This document shows, in pieces, positions 14,908 to 16,192 of a stretch of DNA of 16,192 nt. Within the stretch, counting starts at the first letter, position 1, and each line of letters opens with the position of its first letter. Made by a program: the position numbers and the translations under genes. Source of the stretch: Bacillota bacterium (GTDB lineage Bacteria > Bacillota > Clostridia > Lachnospirales > Lachnospiraceae). The stretch is taken from the NCBI GenBank assembly GCA_023387635.1, contig JAEWHU010000172.1, positions 1 through 16,192 of the forward strand. Direction: 5' to 3'. Below the pieces are notes generated by a model. It was given only the letters and a program-made list of their open reading frames with translations, did not search any database and had not been told where the DNA came from.

Positions 14908-14955
14908 CGAAAGCCAATGTATACACGAAATAAAGGTGTAGACATTGGCTTTTTT
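14908..14955 (+). ncRNA. Candidate small hairpin RNA ending in its own terminator
   Basis: The arms 14911-14926 and 14936-14951 pair over 16 positions with a single mismatch around a 9-nt loop, and the T-run at 14950-14955 completes an intrinsic terminator. No + strand gene ends upstream (the nearest, at 14624, runs the other way), so the terminator seems to serve only the promoter at 14873-14901. The hairpin is certain; that it is a functional RNA is inference. The rest of 14625-14870 shows no gene or clear element. Confidence 0.5.
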
Positions 14956-15000
14956 AGATTCTATGAGCATGTAAATATTAGAAGATATTGTATATTTAAG

Positions 15001-15029
15001 TTGCAATATGTAAAACATTAGTCTATTAT
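15001..15029 (+). promoter_or_regulatory. Putative promoter of the Big_2 surface protein gene
   Basis: TTGCAA (15001-15006) and TATTAT (15024-15029) with a 17-nt spacer. It lies downstream of the mini-terminator and predicts a leader of about 160 nt. Confidence 0.55.
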
Positions 15030-15035
15030 ATTCAT

Positions 15036-15195
15036 AGAACTTTATTTCTTTACATAAATGAAGTGTTTATTCGCGGTAGCTTAACTTTATAAGCAAGTAG
15101 TGGAGATGGCATGAATATCCGCTGTGATACGACCAACCGTTGAATATAAATAATACTCGGCGAAAATAATCGTCGGAAGAAAAAGGAGAAAGTTT
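15036..15195 (+). other. Structured 5' leader of the Big_2 surface protein gene
   Basis: Three hairpins lie in order: GCTTA/TAAGC (15079-15083 with 15090-15094), AGTGGA/TCCGCT (15099-15104 with 15118-15123, one G-U) and CGGCGA/TCGTCG (15158-15163 with 15170-15175, one G-U). The last ends about 6 nt before the ribosome site. It is visibly richer in G and C than the surrounding non-coding DNA and has no coding frame of note. It matches no riboswitch class that I can recognise. Confidence 0.45.
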
Positions 15196-16192
15196 ATGAT
15201 AAGACACCAAAGTAAAAAGAAATTAAGGGGTATGCTTGCTAAATTGATGATATTTGCGATTCTAGTATCAGCTATAGCTACAGGGAATTCAAATGTAACA
15301 GCAATAGCAAAACCTTCAATTTCCAAAAAAACAGCCAACATTTTAGTGGGAGGTGAGTATTTACTTAATGTAAAGAACAAAATTAAGAATTCATCTTATA
15401 AGTGGAAGTCTAGCGATAATGCAATTGCTACAGTTGATAGTAAAGGTGTAGTAGTAGGTGTTAAAAAAGGTACAGCGAAAATTACCTGTAACGTAAAGAC
15501 TTCTAATAAGACTTATACATTAACTAGTACAGTTACAATTAGAAAGCCAGCCACATCTTTTTCTATTAACAACAAAGTATCTGTAGTAAATGTAGGGCAG
15601 AAGTATAATTTGAACAGAACATTAAAACCAGCTTCATCAAACGACAAGACCACATGGACTACAAGTAATTCTGCGATTGCTAAACCAAATAAGAATGGCA
15701 TATTTACCGCATTAAAAGAGGGTACTGTTACTATAACTGGTACTACATTGAGTGGTAAAACAGATGCAGTGACGATTCAGGTAGTTGACAAAGAAGGAAC
15801 AGTAACCACTCAGAAGAAATTAAATGAATTATTAGGAAGTGGCGTTGCCTTAATTACAATTAAGACAGAAGACGCTATAAACTTTACGATTCCCGAAGGG
15901 AATTATAATAAGCAATCACTTATCGTTGATGCGCCTAATGCTGATGTGACAAACAATGGTGTATTTAAATCTGTTGAGATTAAACAGATTAAATCGAATA
16001 CTTGGTATGAGAAGGCAATTGGTAATATCCTCAACGTAACTGCACAAAATTCTAGAATCGTAGTAGGAGAAAATGCAAGTACTAGCTTATCTGTTGATAG
16101 TAATAGTAAGTTAGCTCTTGAAAATAATGGTAAAGTAAGTGAATTAATAGTAAATGCTGACGCAGATATTAAAATCACAGGAAATTCTACTA
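15196..16192 (+). CDS. Secreted surface protein with two Big_2 (bacterial Ig-like) domains, 3' end outside window
   Basis: The reading frame is open from the ATG at 15196 to the window end (332 codons visible). A Sec signal peptide is clear: basic MIRHQSKKKLRG, a hydrophobic core (about 14-29) and a likely cut after AIA at residue 38. Two Big_2 domains follow: about 40-116 (YKWKSSDNAIATVDSKG...GVKKGTAKITC) and about 118-197 (TWTTSNSAIAKPNKNGIF...LKEGTVTITG). From about 205 on is a region rich in Val, Ile, Asn and Thr with short repeating beta-like segments (ALITIKTEDAINFTI, NADVTNNGVFKSVEIKQI), which suggests a beta-helix stalk or adhesive part, but I do not recognise a family. The ribosome site AAAGGAG (15182-15188) lies 7 nt before the start. 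A cell-surface, wall or matrix-binding role is likely; no anchor is visible because the C-terminus is missing. Confidence 0.85.
   Translation, partial: MIRHQSKKKLRGMLAKLMIFAILVSAIATGNSNVTAIAKPSISKKTANILVGGEYLLNVKNKIKNSSYKWKSSDNAIATVDSKGVVVGVKKGTAKITCNVKTSNKTYTLTSTVTIRKPATSFSINNKVSVVNVGQKYNLNRTLKPASSNDKTTWTTSNSAIAKPNKNGIFTALKEGTVTITGTTLSGKTDAVTIQVVDKEGTVTTQKKLNELLGSGVALITIKTEDAINFTIPEGNYNKQSLIVDAPNADVTNNGVFKSVEIKQIKSNTWYEKAIGNILNVTAQNSRIVVGENASTSLSVDSNSKLALENNGKVSELIVNADADIKITGNST

Noticed and set aside
15087..16178. Three minus-strand open frames across the surface-protein region
   Set aside because: They are the reverse frames of the secreted Big_2 gene, whose signal peptide, domains and ribosome site are clear on the + strand.

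Overview
The window is AT-rich DNA with Gram-positive style ribosome-binding sites, sigma-A-like promoters and many hairpin-plus-T-run terminators. Gene content (SpoIID-type sporulation protein, YtvI-type membrane protein, lysine riboswitch in front of dapA, two-OB-fold SSB-like protein, Big_2 surface protein) points to an endospore-forming clostridium. The overall style resembles the Lachnospiraceae (Lachnoclostridium-like), but this assignment is an inference from sequence style, not from a marker gene.

Left part (1-3520, + strand): the C-terminal part of a ZnuA-type metal-binding protein, then znuC (ATPase) and znuB (permease), which form a zinc/manganese ABC importer. A separate promoter drives a YtvI/AI-2E family membrane protein. 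Next (3733-4521) is a lone HTH-plus-Panacea (DUF4065) protein with no toxin gene beside it. It ends at a strong terminator shared with the convergent minus-strand pair typA/bipA -> DUF2156 protein (7488 down to 4671).

Centre (7877-10797, + strand): a divergently oriented two-OB-fold SSB-like gene. Its 3' region holds an unusual 110-nt branched inverted-repeat element built around a tandem 15-bp repeat, followed by a terminator. Then comes a complete lysine-biosynthesis control unit: promoter, lysine riboswitch, an attenuator with a visible alternative antiterminator pairing, dapA and dapB, and a terminator. DapA and DapB catalyse consecutive steps towards diaminopimelate and lysine, so lysine is expected to shut the operon off.

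Right part (10798-16192): a very long SpoIID/LytB-domain protein with a possible sigma-E-like promoter; a bidirectional terminator shared with a convergent YihY/BrkB membrane protein; a small promoter-plus-terminator unit with no gene in it (14873-14955); and a secreted Big_2 (Ig-like) surface protein, cut off by the window end, preceded by a leader of about 160 nt containing three hairpins.

Most of the window is ordinary chromosomal housekeeping. The parts that known features do not explain are the mini-transcription unit at 14873-14955, the branched element at 8521-8630, the structured leader at about 15036-15195, the orphan Panacea gene, and the loss of an expected metal ligand in the ZnuA-like protein.
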